The notes under the pieces: generated by a model
Database searches by the model: none
Seen by the model: only the letters and a program-made list of their open reading frames with translations
Told to the model about the DNA's origin: nothing
Source of the DNA: Strongylocentrotus purpuratus
Taxonomy: Eukaryota > Echinodermata > Echinoidea > Camarodonta > Strongylocentrotidae
Assembly (NCBI RefSeq): GCF_000002235.5
Contig: NW_022145605.1
Span: forward strand, 372,001-436,000
Direction: 5' to 3'
DNA length: 64,000 nucleotides
Made by a program: the position numbers and the translations under genes
In this document: one piece after another, positions 34,330 to 47,700 of the stretch
Numbering within the stretch: the stretch's first letter is position 1
How the letters are laid out: every line of letters begins with the position of its first letter

Positions 34330-35170
34330 GCGGATCCAGGGGGTGGGGGGGGGGGGGAGAGGGCCTTGACCCCCAACCGCCAACAAAAAATGAAGAGAGA
34401 GAGAGAGAGAAGGTAAAGCGGAGAGTAAGGGAAAGGAAGAAGAGGAAGAAGAAAAGAAAAGGGGAAAAGAAGGTGATCGGGGGGCGAAAGGCCTTTGCCT
34501 CCCAGGCTGTTCCCCCCCCCCCCCCCAGCAAAAAGAAAAAGAGAAGGAAGAGAAGGTAAAGAAAAAAGGGAAAAGAGGAGATAAAAGGAACGAAAGAAAA
34601 AAGAGGGATATCAGTTGCAGTTTTCCCGCGAACAAGTTGGGGATCGGGGGGGCGGCAAATGGCTCTTGCCTCCCCCCTTCTACAGCAAACTTCAAAGAGA
34701 GAGAAAGGAAAAGAAGGGAAAGGGAAAGAAGAGAGAAGAGGAAAGGAAGAAGAAAGGAAAAAGGGGAAAAGAAGGAGATCGGTGGGGGGGGGGGTCGAAA
34801 GGGCCTTGCCACCCATGCTGTTGCCTCCCCCCGCAAAACAAGAGAGAAGGAAGGAAAGGGAAAGAACCAAAAGAAGAAAAGAAAAGAAGGGATATCAGTT
34901 GCAATTTTCATGCACACAAGATGTGGATCGCGGAGAAAGGCCCTTGCCTCTGCCCCCCCCCCCCCCCCCCGACCACCCCCCCCCCCCCCTCCCCGCCAAA
35001 AAAAAAAGAGAGAAAGAAGGGAAAGGGAAAGAGGAGAGCTAAAATGGAACACAAAAGAGGAAGAAGTAAAGAAAAGGGTAAAAAGAAGCAGAGATCAGTT
35101 GCAATTAATCCCACCAACATCATATGGATCGGGGGAGGGGGCGAAAGGCCCCTGCCTCCCTCATTAAAGT

Positions 35171-35201
<31 letters not shown>

Positions 35202-35400
35202 AGTAAGGGAAGGGAAAGGGGAAAAAAGAGGAAGAAGAAAGGTAGGGGAGATCAGTTGCAATTTTTCCCGATGTGTACCCCTCCCCCCCCCCCCCCCCCC
35301 CCCAGCAAAGAGAGAGAGAAAAAGAAAGGGAAAGAGGAGAGAAAGGGACAGAAAACAAAGAGGAAGAAAAGAAAAGGGGGAAAAGAATTAGGGAAGATCA
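34330..35400 (+). repeat. Tandem purine-rich / C-tract modules (~6-7 units)
   Basis: Repeating order: a GATCAGTTGCAATTTTC-type start, a GGATCGGGGG-type element, CGAAAGGCCTTTGCCTCC, a C-run, then a long AG-rich tract. Unit starts near 34465, 34610, 34770, 34890, 35090 and 35250. Purines dominate one strand for about 1 kb. Long open frames on both strands (up to 258 codons) follow from the lack of T or A and are not genes. Confidence 0.75.
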
Positions 35401-35759
35401 GTTGCGATTTTCATTGGTTCTTCTATCATCATTGTACAACTATCGTACAAATCGTATTGTACAAATGTATTTATATATTCATTTATTTATTCCTGTTTGA
35501 TAACAAAAATATGAATATAAACTCATAACAGCAACAAAATTAAATGCAGAAGGAAACTATCACAAAAATGATCATGCGAAGGCTAAATTGTTATGCGCAA
35601 ATGGTCATTTTCGTCGACGACATAAATATACAAATTATTTCGTCAACTTAGTTAGCATCATAGCTATATATTTAAACGCAGGTGCGTAGCTAGGATCTTA
35701 TTTTAGGGAGGGGCGGTATTGAGCAAGCGAATCACTTAAATAGCGCGCGTGGGGGAGGG

Positions 35760-36080
35760 GATGGGTGAAAGGCCTCCCGCGCGAAGCGCGGTAACTTAGA
35801 CGTTTCATTAAATTATTATGAAAAGAAGACGATTTGTTGTACCGTTCTCGACTCTTAATCCTTGTCTGAATTCAGTTTCCCCATCGCACGCGCAGCGCGG
35901 AAGCTTAGACGTTTCATTAAGTTATTATAGAAAGAAGACGATTTGTTGTGTACCGTTCTCTACTCTTAACCCTAATTGTCTGAATTCAGTTTCTCCCCCT
36001 CTCGCGCGAAGTGCGGGAGCTTCAACGTTTCATTAAATTATTAGAAAAAGAAGACTATTCATTGTACTGACTCTAAATCA
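35760..36080 (+). repeat. Second array of the 110-bp satellite family
   Basis: Three diverged units with CGCGCGAAGCGCGG, TTCATTAAATTATTA and TTGTACCGTTCTCGACTC, related to 21690-22880 but about 14 kb away. Confidence 0.8.
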
Positions 36081-36499
36081 TTGTCTGAATTTTCAAAAAT
36101 GTTTCTTTGTCCGATAAAAAGTCACAGCTCGAAGGGGAAAAACTTGCTGGCCGACCGACATAACAAAAATCCCACCGACTTCAACCCCACACCCCCCCCC
36201 CCCTTTAGCGACGCCCCTGAATGTAGAGTGGCCTGAGCGGGTAGGCACAGGGCTTGGTTCTAAACCTACAGAGACACTTCGATGAAGACATCCTTATTTC
36301 ATGATTGCGTGTGTTGAACTGCCCTGGACTTTACAACTTTAAACCTCCAGGGTTTATTTTGCATATATAGGTATTTATCAAATATCATAGGTAGCAAATA
36401 AAGGATGACTAAAAGAGGAATGAAATCAAACAGATAGGAGAGGATGATCGAGCATAATGATGTGCACCAATCTATAATGATAATGATAACCGAGCCCGG

Positions 36500-37160
36500 C
36501 CAAAATATGGGGGGGGGGGGGCTCAATGATATCCGAGCCTCTCACAAAATATCGGGGGGCTCCGTGATGTTATCCGAGCCCCACACAAATATCGGGGGGC
36601 TCCGTGATGTTATCCGAGCCCCACAAAAAAACATTGGGTGATATCTGAGCCCCACAAACATATGGGAGGGGGGGGGGCTCAAAGATATCTGAGCCCCACC
36701 AAAATATAGGGGGGGGGGCGCTCAATGATATCAGAGTCCCGCCAAAATATTTGGGGGTTTCAATGATAATTATCTGAGATCCACCAAATATATTTTTGGG
36801 GGTCAATGGTATGCGAGATCCGATGTCTGAGCCCCCCCCCCCTCCTCCCCAAATAAATATTTATAAAATGTTTATATTTGAATGGTAAGCCAGTAGATTA
36901 TAGGTATATATGAGTTTCATGCCTAGAATATAATGATTGGGGAGGAGGGGGGGGGGTTTAATGATATCCGAGCCCCGCAATAAGTATCGGGGGCGGCTCA
37001 ATGATATCTGAGCACCGCTTAAATATTGGGGGCTCAGTGGTATCTTAGCCCCTAAGGACTCAATGATATCTAAGCCCCACCGACAAATTGGGGGGCTTAA
37101 TGATATCTATAAGCCCCGCAAAATATTTTGCGGGGCTCAATGATATCTGAGCCCCCCAAG
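36500..37160 (+). repeat. Minisatellite of ~40-50 bp palindromic units
   Basis: Units combine a G-run, GGGCTCAATGATATCTGAGC and a CCCCRCMAAAATAT-type spacer. Each unit is itself near-palindromic around GATATC. Two blocks (about 36500-36840 and 36940-37160) are separated by about 100 bp of AT-rich sequence. Confidence 0.8.
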
Positions 37161-37469
37161 CCCCCCCCCCGGTCCCTAAGCCTTTGTACTTGTCAATGAA
37201 GTCTACTTTTTGAAACTTAAAGGGATTGGGTAACTTTGTCTCAGGTTCTGAAACAAAATCCTGGAATGATAGTAAGGGCTAGTTCTGACCGGAAAACGAC
37301 CCAAATATCGGATTATGCATGGCAAGCTGCCCCAGGGCCTTGTCCTATATACGGATCAGGAAAACAATACTTGTCAGGACCTGTGGAACGGCGGGCTTGG
37401 GGGCTCAAGCCCCCCCCCCCCCCCACTCTTTTGAAAAAGTATATTAAAGATAATTAAATAGAAAGAAAT

Positions 37470-37740
37470 AGAAAAGAAAGTATGCTCATGTGACCGTAAT
37501 TAAATGCCCATACCCCTGAGCTTCCGGGGGCTCTGCCCCCTTGATCCCACCTTGTGCCCTAAGGCTGGCCCCTGGATGCTCATCTGACCGTAATTTTAAT
37601 GCCTAAAACCCCTGCGCTTCCGGGGGCTCCACCCCTTGGACCATACGCCAATTATTGACCTGCTAGTGTCATGAATAAGGTATGAAAATATGCTCATCTG
37701 ACCGTAATTAAATGCCCCTACACCCTGAGCATCCGCCAAT
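37470..37740 (+). repeat. Three imperfect tandem copies of an ~110-bp unit
   Basis: ATGCTCATSTGACCGTAAT, AATGCCCATACCCCTGAGC and CTTCCGGGGGCTC recur at about 37480, 37575 and 37690. Pieces of the same family appear near 31890 and, inverted, 33715. Confidence 0.6.
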
Positions 37741-38084
37741 TTGTGCTACGCTCTACCTTATCTTAAATACTCTAGCCTCCCCCACTCACTTTCAACCACA
37801 TTTTCAATCACTTTTATTTTCCTGGATCACGAGTATATACTAGTAGTGAGTTGGTTGAAGAACGAAGCCACGTACAAAAGTATAATCGATTACAACAGTT
37901 TTGGGGCCGATATTCATAGAATAAAGGTTTTAAATAAAATATTCACTTCTACTTTCAAAAGGACTGGCCCATTTGCTTTAAAAAAATTGTAGAGAGTTAT
38001 TATTATGTAATATCTAGAAAAAATGTCTACCACATGATTTACCGAGTTGCTTCCTTTTATCAAATATACACGTAAAACAAAATG

Positions 38085-38245
38085 AGGACAGACTGTGCGG
38101 ATAGCAAACCGCACGGATCGTCCCTCGGACGATCCGTGCGAGTCACGGACGATCGATGCGAGCAGAAAACCCGCATGTTATGTCCGACGGACAAACGAAA
38201 CTGGTAGGACAAACGGTGCGGTCACACCGGATTTTTTGTGTATTA
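38085..38245. repeat. End piece of the CCGGTGTGACCGC element family
   Basis: It contains the inverted pair CGCACGGATCGTCC and GGACGATCCGTGCG and ends GGTGCGGTCACACCGG, the mirror of the start at about 23712. Confidence 0.5.
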
Positions 38246-38329
38246 CGGGCCGGACTTTGTTGCGTGAAAAGTAACCCTTTATCGGAGATTTTGGGAACAC
38301 AAATTCGGTCCCTCCGACCCCGGAGTGGG

Positions 38330-38565
38330 AGGGAGGTGGGGGGGGGGGGGTTCTCCCTTTTTTTTCTCCCTTTTTCAATCTCTCTCTCTGTTACTTTTCT
38401 CTTCTTTCTTTTCTCTTCTCTTTTCTTTTCTCTTCTCCTTTTTTTTTCCTTCTCTTCTCCTTTCTTTTTTCTCTTCTTTTCTTCCTCTTTTTTCCTTCCT
38501 TTTTTTTGCGCCGCCAATAGGGAGGGCCGCGGCCGTTTCGGCCCCCCCCCCTGGATCCGCCACTG
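38330..38565 (-). repeat. Pyrimidine-rich module ending GGATCCGCCACTG
   Basis: An inverted purine module (TTCTCTTTTC-type run), bounded by a G-run at the left and by a C-run plus GGATCCGCCACTG at the right. It ends about 170 bp upstream of the RBM19 start codon. Confidence 0.6.
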
Positions 38566-38735
38566 TGCAATTGTGCCAATTTATTTTTTAATACCCGTCT
38601 CTGGAATCTTTATTGCTTTGCCCTTTAATTTTTGCACATCTAATTGAGCGGCTTTGAAGCAGACTACTAATCTGATCTTGTGAGCCTCACGTGTATTATC
38701 AACAACGCAATGTGCGCAGAGCTTTGAGAATCACC

Positions 38736-41700
38736 ATGAGTCGAATAATTGTCAAAAACCTTCCACCTCAGGTTCGTATTTTACTTACATTTTATAACTA
38801 TTATTTTATTCCTCCGATAGCTGAATGAAACAAAGATAAAACGATTGTAACTATGATGACATAGAACGTAAAATTCTTGCAACATGACAGTACAGTCCCA
38901 CATGTTCAGTTTTGAGTGGGGAAACCAGATTTTCAATTCGCTTGCAATTGCGTAAAGTATTTCTTGAATTTTCTTCTTCAAAGCCAAATCGCAGTCGACT
39001 TCTATAGTGTGCGGTGAGCTTTAAGGTACAATTCAAATGGTGACGTAGTCGTGATAGTCATTGTGTAACTCTAAGGTGGGGCGTAGATAGGCAAATTCAT
39101 GCAAAAAAATATATTCAAAAAATTGACTTGAAAACACATCAGACAATTAGTCTGAACCGAGTCAGGAGCAGATTTGAAGAAATTATATTTTTAAATATTG
39201 TAAAACCAAAGATATAAGAAGAAAACTGACCAAGTATCTGTACTAAAAATCGTACATGTAAAATTGGTCGTACACATTCGACAGCTCTAAATGACGCGCA
39301 CGGTTGCGTTACGTGCGTTCTCGAATCCAAAATCATACCTCACACACACACTCTCACCATACCGCGAATGGTCCGTCGTGGGGAGCTAGCCGGCTGAGAG
39401 TTTGCAGCGATACCAACGCAGCTTCGGAGCTCCGCAGCGCGCCATTTTAGCGGGACTCGGAAAGGTTCGCGGTGGGAAGGCAGCGGTCTAGCTTTTTGCC
39501 CAAACAACGCTAGATCGGCTGCTGGCAAAATGAAAATAACTACGATCGAGAACATGGTCGGTTTCTTAACTTTTCAGCGAGATAATTCTGAATTCTAATT
39601 GAGACTATATAATAAATTAAATCAACAAAGAAACCTCGGTAGAACTCTTATAACTATACAAAAGCTTGTTTATTTCTTCATTTGACATTTTGTTTTTGAC
39701 CATTTTTTCGTGCGCGAGTCAGTGCAAACTATATATTACCAAACTTTCAACACGCAAGGAACGGGGAACACTCGCGGACCTCGTATCAAATTCGTTGCAA
39801 AAAAAAAAATCAAGGGTGATTTTGAAGCAGTGCAGAATATTGGCGCTGCAATGCGCAGAAATATACTTGAAAGAAACTTAAAAAATCATACCTGAATTTT
39901 CAGAAAATCGTATTTGTATTAGTGTACCTAGATGTGAATTGTTTATAACTCAGATTTTATGAAGATTTGTCCGGAAAAAATGTCAATTTTTTCCGTTTGG
40001 TGGTCATTTCTAGGCTAATATTTTAAAAGTTAATTCAGTAATGGTCCCGATGTTTCTCTTATCATACTCGCATGTTATTCCTACATAGATTAAACATAGG
40101 ATGGTTAAGGGTAAGACCGGATAACATTATAAAAAAGATATATCCTTCCAACCTCCCATATCCAAGTTTTGGGCTGATTATTGCCGACCCACCGCAGCAA
40201 GGCCATTCAAATTTTCGTACGCGACCGAAGCGCCCTCTAGTGCCCCATGAATGTGCCTAGCGTAGATAAGCCTTGGGCTTTGGCGAGGCCGAGCTGAGCT
40301 GAGGAGTGAGGGGGCAAAAATATCGGGTCTGCAATTTCATAGGTCTAGGCCTAGAGTCTATTATCCAACTCCCTAAAACAGAAAAAAAAATGTCTGAAAA
40401 TTTGGATGTCATCTCCCCCACTTAAAAATAAAATGCTGCATTGATTTTGTTTTCCTTCTCAATACTGCACAGATAAAGGAGGAGAAGCTTCGAAACACAT
40501 TTGCAAGCAGAGGTGATGTGACGGACATACAGCTCAAGTTCACTAAAGGTGGTGTCTTCAGAAAGTTTGCTTTTATTGGATTCAAGACAGAAGTAGAAGC
40601 TCAGAATGCGGTGGACTTCTTTAACAAATCTTACGTTGATTCATCAAGAATTCAGGTAAGAAAAAGGTCACAAAACAGCCCTGAAACTCTTCCTGAAAAT
40701 CACAAAAAGTTGATGAAATTCAGTTTTCTCATGTTGTTAATAATAATAATAATTTTTTAAAAATAAGTCTCTAAGCGCTATAACACATAAAATAGACTGA
40801 TATACAATTACATATTAAACAAAACTAAGAAGTTCAAATAAACCTACAAATTACAAAAGGTCTACATATGGAATACACATCAAAGTGAACAGAGTTGATT
40901 AATCATCAAACACAATTTTGAATAAATAAAAGAACATACATGTTTTTTGCTTGAATTATCTGACAAATTTTTAAGTATTTCTACTTTCCAGCTGTTATTT
41001 TCATCCTGTATTTACATCTAATCGATATTTAACATCCACTTTTCACCAAGGATTTGATACAATGGTTGATGTGCATGCAAGCAAATTTATGATGTGTACT
41101 TCGATAGGAAAGAAATGATTCCCTTTGCACTTATCTTTTGTTCTAATTATCTAACAAAGGTTGAACTTGCCAAAAACCTTGGTGATGCGAACCTCGATCG
41201 CCCCTGGAGCAAGTATTCTGAGAAGAGCTCAGCTTTTCAAAAGAAACAGAAAGCTAAGGAGGAAAAGGAAAGCACAGATGACAAGAAAACCACAGCTACA
41301 CAGGTAAGGAAGATGTGTGACTTGATTTTATTCATCATCATTTTTGTAATTAGTGACATTATAAGACATTAATTTGTGGTTTATGAGCATTACGAATATA
41401 GTTTTAAATAGCTAAAAATATGAAGAGTCAAAGAATGTGGCCATTTTATTGTGAGCATGTGATTTTTTTTTCAGTGGAACATTATTAATTTAGTACTGTA
41501 TTGGTAGCAAACGGGGTTATTTCATAGAGGAGAGTTGTATATTGATGTGATAAAATGAAATAACCCTGTTTTCAGATTTGTGTAGTAATTTTTTCATCAT
41601 TTTCCATCATAATCGCTATTGTGAAAGTCTATCAAATATCAATTTTGTGTTGTTTTCTTTGCAGGACACATTGACCAAGAAGAAGAAAAAGAAGAAAGGC

Positions 41701-44700
41701 TTAGAAGGTCTAGGGGATGTAAGTATGACTGTAGACTTGTTATTATTATTAGATTAGATACTTGGGTCACCTGTACCTGGGAGGTTAGTGCTGTGCACAA
41801 CAGTGTAATGAGGTACCCGAGTACACTCCCAGGCTCACAGGCGAATACTCGAATATTTGGACACCATGTTTTTTTATAATTTTTTTTGAATTTTTTTGAA
41901 TTTTTTTTTCTTTTTTTTTCTTTTTTTTTCTTTTTTTTTCTTTTTTTGATTTTTTGATTTTTTTTTTTTTTTTTTTGCCACTACCATACCACTCGGCAGT
42001 TTCTCAGGTCCCTCGCTGAAAACACATGCAACTTTACTTTGAGTTGCAGTTGAAGGCGCCGATTTAATAAGAATAATAACAGTAAACAATGCTGTTTTAA
42101 AAACCAAAGATGGCAGAATAATCCATTTTCCTCCAAGTCCAAACAGAAATCTGGACATTTGGTCCCAGTTTCTGAAAGGTGAGTTTGACAGTGCTTGAGT
42201 AGGGAAAATTTTTTACCGACGGTACCATGCTAGCGGACGCCGCTCTCCCTGGCACGGGTAAGCGTGGGCCTGGACATTTTTTTTTTTTTTTTTTTGCGGC
42301 TGAATATTCGGGTACAAGAAATCGTACCCGAGTAGTTGTCAACCGTGCGGGTACTCGAGCATTCGACTACCCGTCGCAGCCTTATGGGAGGTGTAAAGAG
42401 AACCGAATCACTGTAACCATCGGGTCTCTCCTCCCGGTATAACTGATTAGGGGTGTGCAGGTGGACCACTACACCAGGGTTTCTCCCCACCCTTATACGA
42501 ATAGTGCAATGGATTCTCAATGTGCAAAGGTGATGACACGCCTCAACACGGGTCCTCCATTTAATGTCTTATTCGAGGGACGGAGTGTTTACCTTTTTAA
42601 CATACATGTTAACACACAACGCAGGCTTCGGTCATCCATCTGGTTTGGATTCGAACCCACTATCTTTGGTTTGACTAAGTCAACTCGCCTCCTCGAATAG
42701 GAACATTGACTAATGATTTGTGGTGTATGTAACTTTTGCATGCATAAACAATGCTATTATCATTAGTTGGTATTTGAAAAGAAAACCTATGTATTCAACC
42801 AGAGGAAATGTTGCAATTTGAAAGACTTGTCCGAGCTTTGTGATATAGAATGATAATCTACAGGATTTCAAAGTTGTTGTTTTTTACTACACAAATTTGT
42901 ATTAAGCACTATATAAAAATTAAATATTATTATTATTATTAATTCTTTAGCTTAATATTTGCCATGTTTATGTATTATTGGATCCCCAACATCCCATGTT
43001 TAGTATTTGTTGAATTTCATATACCGGTATACTAATTATCCTTGAAAGCTGTTTAAATTATACTTTTAGAGACCAATTAAAAGAAAGTGTATGTTTATTT
43101 TTTCTTCCCAATTTCTTACTTCAGTTGGAAGATGATCCCAAGTTCCAGGAGTTTCTAGAAGCTCACAATGTAAAGACAGCAAAAGGAATATGGGATAATG
43201 ATGCAGGCATATCCAAGAAAGATCAGAGCAAAGGTGACGGAGATAGGATGGATCGGATCCCAATGAAGGCAAAGAAATATTCAGGTAATTGCTCATATCA
43301 CAGTCTAAATTAATCTTGTGCTTTATGGTAAACTGGTGTTTTAATTCTACTAATCAGGGGGTTGTTTTATGAAACGGTCATACGTACAAGATCAACAACA
43401 TCTCAATGCTGCAGCTATTTTGATATATGTTGAAACTGTGAGTCATAAATATCATGTTTTCATGATTTTCTTCAGTAGAAATTAAAATCATGGTTGTCTT
43501 TTGGTTGGATACAAGTTTCCTCAATTTGATAAATTCTTAGATGTCATTAGTAACAAATATTTTCATGCAAATTGGATGTTTGTATCATTTGTGCTACCTC
43601 TCTTTCAGATTTTTTTACTTTTTCAAACAGTTTGAGGGAAATAAAGCCTCATAATCTCTTTGGGTAATTCAGGACAAAATCGGATGGATCGTGACAGAGA
43701 CTTTTTAGCCGATAGTATAAAAATCATGAATTTTTGGCTTACCATGGTTTTGTGAAAAGGGTTGTCTGCTTCTTAATATCTCTGTAGACCTCGGTCAAAG
43801 ATATGACTCTCATGGAGTTGGTTCTGTAAAACTCCCTCCTGGGAAATAGAACAGATGTATGATTTGAACATATGCATGTTTGTAATATATCTGAAGGAAT
43901 TTAAAAGTTGGAAGGATGTTATGAAACAAATGAGATGGCAACATGAAATGCACTTTATAAGTTTAACGTTATTATTGATATCATAAAAAAGGAAAGCGAG
44001 TTGATTTCTATACCACTTGTGCCAATTGGAAAATACTTGCTGATGAATTCTTCAAAAAAGTAAGCTTATTATGTATGGACTATGAGATTCTTTGGGTTAA
44101 AAAAAAAAAACAGTTGCTTCTTATCACATTTAACTTCCTGCCAGCAGATGGGAAGAACACTATGGATGAAGAGGAAAGTGATGTTGATGAGGATGATGAC
44201 GAAGAGGAAGAAGAGATGGAGGAGGAGGTCCAGGAAGATCAGACGAAAAAAGAAGCAAACAAAAAAGAGCTTTCAGACATGGATGTAAGGATAATGTTTA
44301 TTGAAGATTAAGCCCTTGCAGGAACAACTCCATTCTTAGAAGATAATTATAGACCTTACATAGACATTTTACATGACTTAATCATGTGTGCCGTTATCTA
44401 CAAAGTTCACTACTTCTCTATTTGATGATACAAAATTAATATTACATTTGAACACTGTATTCTTTTTTGACAGCAATGATTGAGTTTAAACATATTTATG
44501 GTTGAGGGTCACAGTCAACTAGCCTAATAATAACAATAATAATAATATGTCTTGTTTACCCGGGGTAGCCTCATCAGTATTCATACTGTTCTCCCTGAGG
44601 GCCCTGCAATCATATTACTATAGCTGTTAATCTAAAGCCCTTCAGAATTGCAAGGAGAAATTACTACATATGTGCTTTACAAAATAAATGTATTTATATA

Positions 44701-47700
44701 ACATTGAATGGCCTTGAGTGGGATACAGGGGTATATGCCACAAACTGATGAGCATATTTCATGAGTCGGCACGAAGAGTCAAAATATACTCAAAATTAAG
44801 TGCGATATGCCCTTGTGTCCCAGGAAAGAAATGCTACATGTATTCAATATTATCATTAATTGTCTGAAACCTAGTATCTCATTTTTCACCATTGCATCGT
44901 AATGTTTTTGTATTAACTTGCATATTAAACACAAAGAGAAAAAATACCTATTTTGTCCTTACCAAAGTACATTACCTATGGGCTGCCAAATACATCCATT
45001 GTCGTAATAGCCTGAGCATATTTCAATTTGCTTATTCTTCTTTTTATGCGTTCGCACACCTCAAACCAAGAGATATTGAAATTTACTGCACAGTAATCTA
45101 CTTACTTTTGCTCAAAGCACTAGATCTGGTTGGCTCAAAACCCTTTATACAATACTAACTTATTGCAGAGTACATGATACATGACTTACCGATGTAATAT
45201 TTTCATCTGAATACAGTACTTGAAATCCAAGAGAGTGAAAGTACAGACAGAGGATGAAGGGATTCAGGATGGGAGCAGTGAAGATGAATCCTCTTCATCT
45301 GATGAGGATAGTGAGGAGGAAGAAGAGGAGGAGGAAGAAGAGGGGGAGGAGAACAAGAAAGCTGTACAGACAGAGGTTAAGGAAGTTCCCAACGTTAAGG
45401 CATCACCTACTACTGAAAGAGTCCGGAAAAATAAGGTATGTTGCTTCAACATAGATTGCATTAATTTTTTCTATGATTATTTCCTTTGTGGATTAAATGT
45501 TTTCTGGAACCATCTTGCTGTAATTGTATTTTAGTCATTTGAGTTCCTCCTGATCTCTGTAAAAAGACTTTATAAATTATGATGGTTATTTACTGTTTGC
45601 ACTGGGTAGCATAGGCATGTTGTACTATGATGGTCTAGCAGAAAATTCTATATACCTGCCGTTTTGTTGGTATTATCTTGTAATGATTATGATAGATAAT
45701 GAATCATTGATTCACTGGTTTTGTTTTTACAGGTGAAATTGATGAGAAGTGTCAGAAAAGATGAAAAATACGAGAGAGGAGATTTCACCATTAAAATGAG
45801 AGGGGTGCCTTTCAACGTCAAAGAGGTAGGTTTATGCGAGGAGATGTTGGTTAACTTAATAATGAAAATATTTTATACTGATTGATGTACATATAGGTCT
45901 CATTCAATAATATACAAATCATGCATGTAAAGAAGTTCACTATGCAATCTATCCACACTCGAGTCGAGGCTGTATGCATTTATCGTATGGAAATAGGTGC
46001 ATAAACAGACTCAAGGAGAGCAGATGGATCCTGTAATGAACAAATGAAAACATGCATTTACAAAACAACAACAAATTCCTAGATCCTTGTTGTTTGATTA
46101 AAAACACAAAAATTCAAAGACTTTTTTGTGTGTCATTGCTGACAAATAAGTCCCTAGTTTAATAGGCCTACTTTAGAATGTCAATTTGTTACCTCATGTT
46201 ACTATTCACATAATGGGAAGTTAAAATGGCTAGATATTTTCTTTGCAAACTTTTCCCAATGGCTTTTGATAGTTTTGTGATGTCATTTTGGTTTTTTTTC
46301 ACCTCTATTTTATGTTATTTTTTATTTCAGGAAGATGTGGTGAAGTTCTTTGCTCCACTAAGTATGAAAACCATTAGAGCACCTCTGAATGAGAAAGGGC
46401 AGAGAACAGGTAACTAATTCAATGATACAACATGAATTAATTCTCGCTACCCTAAATAGGTACGAAAATCTCGAAATTCGCGAGACGAGGTAATTTTCAC
46501 TCTCTCGGGTCGTCACTACAACTTCAGGTATAGAGTCCCATCCCGCTGGCGCTAGCGCCTGTGTTCGCTGTGCAGAGTTTTCACGCACGCTAAAATCAGG
46601 GTTCTTACGCTTGGAATCATGAGCCCAGCACTGTGCAGCCTCACAAAAGAAAACCATCGTCACTGATGTCAAAAGACGCAAAAAACAACGAATGAAATGT
46701 TCAAATAAACGTTGAAATATTTGCAAAAAAAAAACAAGACCGAGCAGACGACATATTCGGTGCATACACGTTGTGTGGCGACGGCGTTTTACGTTTGCGC
46801 TATCGCACAGGAAGCTGTAATGTCGAAAAGCTATCCCATAATGCAATGCGCGTTTTCAGGATTTTCCCCGGATCTCGGCAGAATCGCTATTTGGGGTAGC
46901 GAGAATTGTTTGCAAATGAAGTTCCATGAAATTACAGTCCAGTTTAGTTTGTTAACAGCTATGTATAAAGTGAAGAGATGAAAAATAATTACAACCAAAT
47001 CTCAGGAACAGAAACAGGTATTCAGGATATAATTGTATACAATCGCTTTACTATAAACCGTGGAGAGGCACTCTTAACACACAACAATGGCATCCATAAC
47101 ATGTAGTTTTTAAGTTTCTACCAACCTTAAATTTGTTATGCAAGCTTTCATCCACTCCTGTGGCAAACGTGTGACTCAGACTGATCACTTAGCTTTAGAA
47201 AGTCTACAGGAGTGGATGAAAGCTTGCATAACAAATTTAATGTTGGTAGGAGCTTAAAAACTACATGTTATTATTATCCCCAACTGATAAAAGTTTTCTG
47301 TATCAATGGCATCCATTTTTGTCTTTCGGCATATCCGGGACTGAAATCAATCATGTGATCAATCATGTGATCTCCCCCAAGGCAGATACTTTGGACACTG
47401 AGCCATTCATGATGTCTATAGCAGTTGTAGGATTTTTTGGCTACACTAAACTATACCAGTTATTCTCTACTGAACATAGAACCTGTTTTTGTTTAACCAT
47501 TTTGTTTAATGTCCTTGATTTGTAGGTGTCATATTTGTAGAGTTTGCCAGTGAGGATGATATCACCAAAGCCATGAAGAGAAACAGAGAATACATGGGTA
47601 GGTAATACTGATTGATTCAATAAAAAGACCTGATCATGCATTCAATCAAAACATTTATGAAGCTATACAGTAGACTTCAGGTTGCACCATGTGAGGGGGA

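Noticed and set aside
34297-35391. Long open frames (up to 258 codons) on both strands
   Set aside because: They lie in low-complexity purine/pyrimidine modules. The peptides are runs of K/R/E/G or S/F/L/P with no domain, and frames stay open only for lack of stop-forming bases.
39340-39555. Antisense frame in the CpG-richer patch of RBM19 intron 1
   Set aside because: No domain, and an open frame is expected in GC-rich DNA. Only the base composition is worth noting.
44892-45158. 88-codon frame in an RBM19 intron
   Set aside because: It lies between two RBM19 exons with clear borders, has no domain and does not fit the RBM19 sequence.
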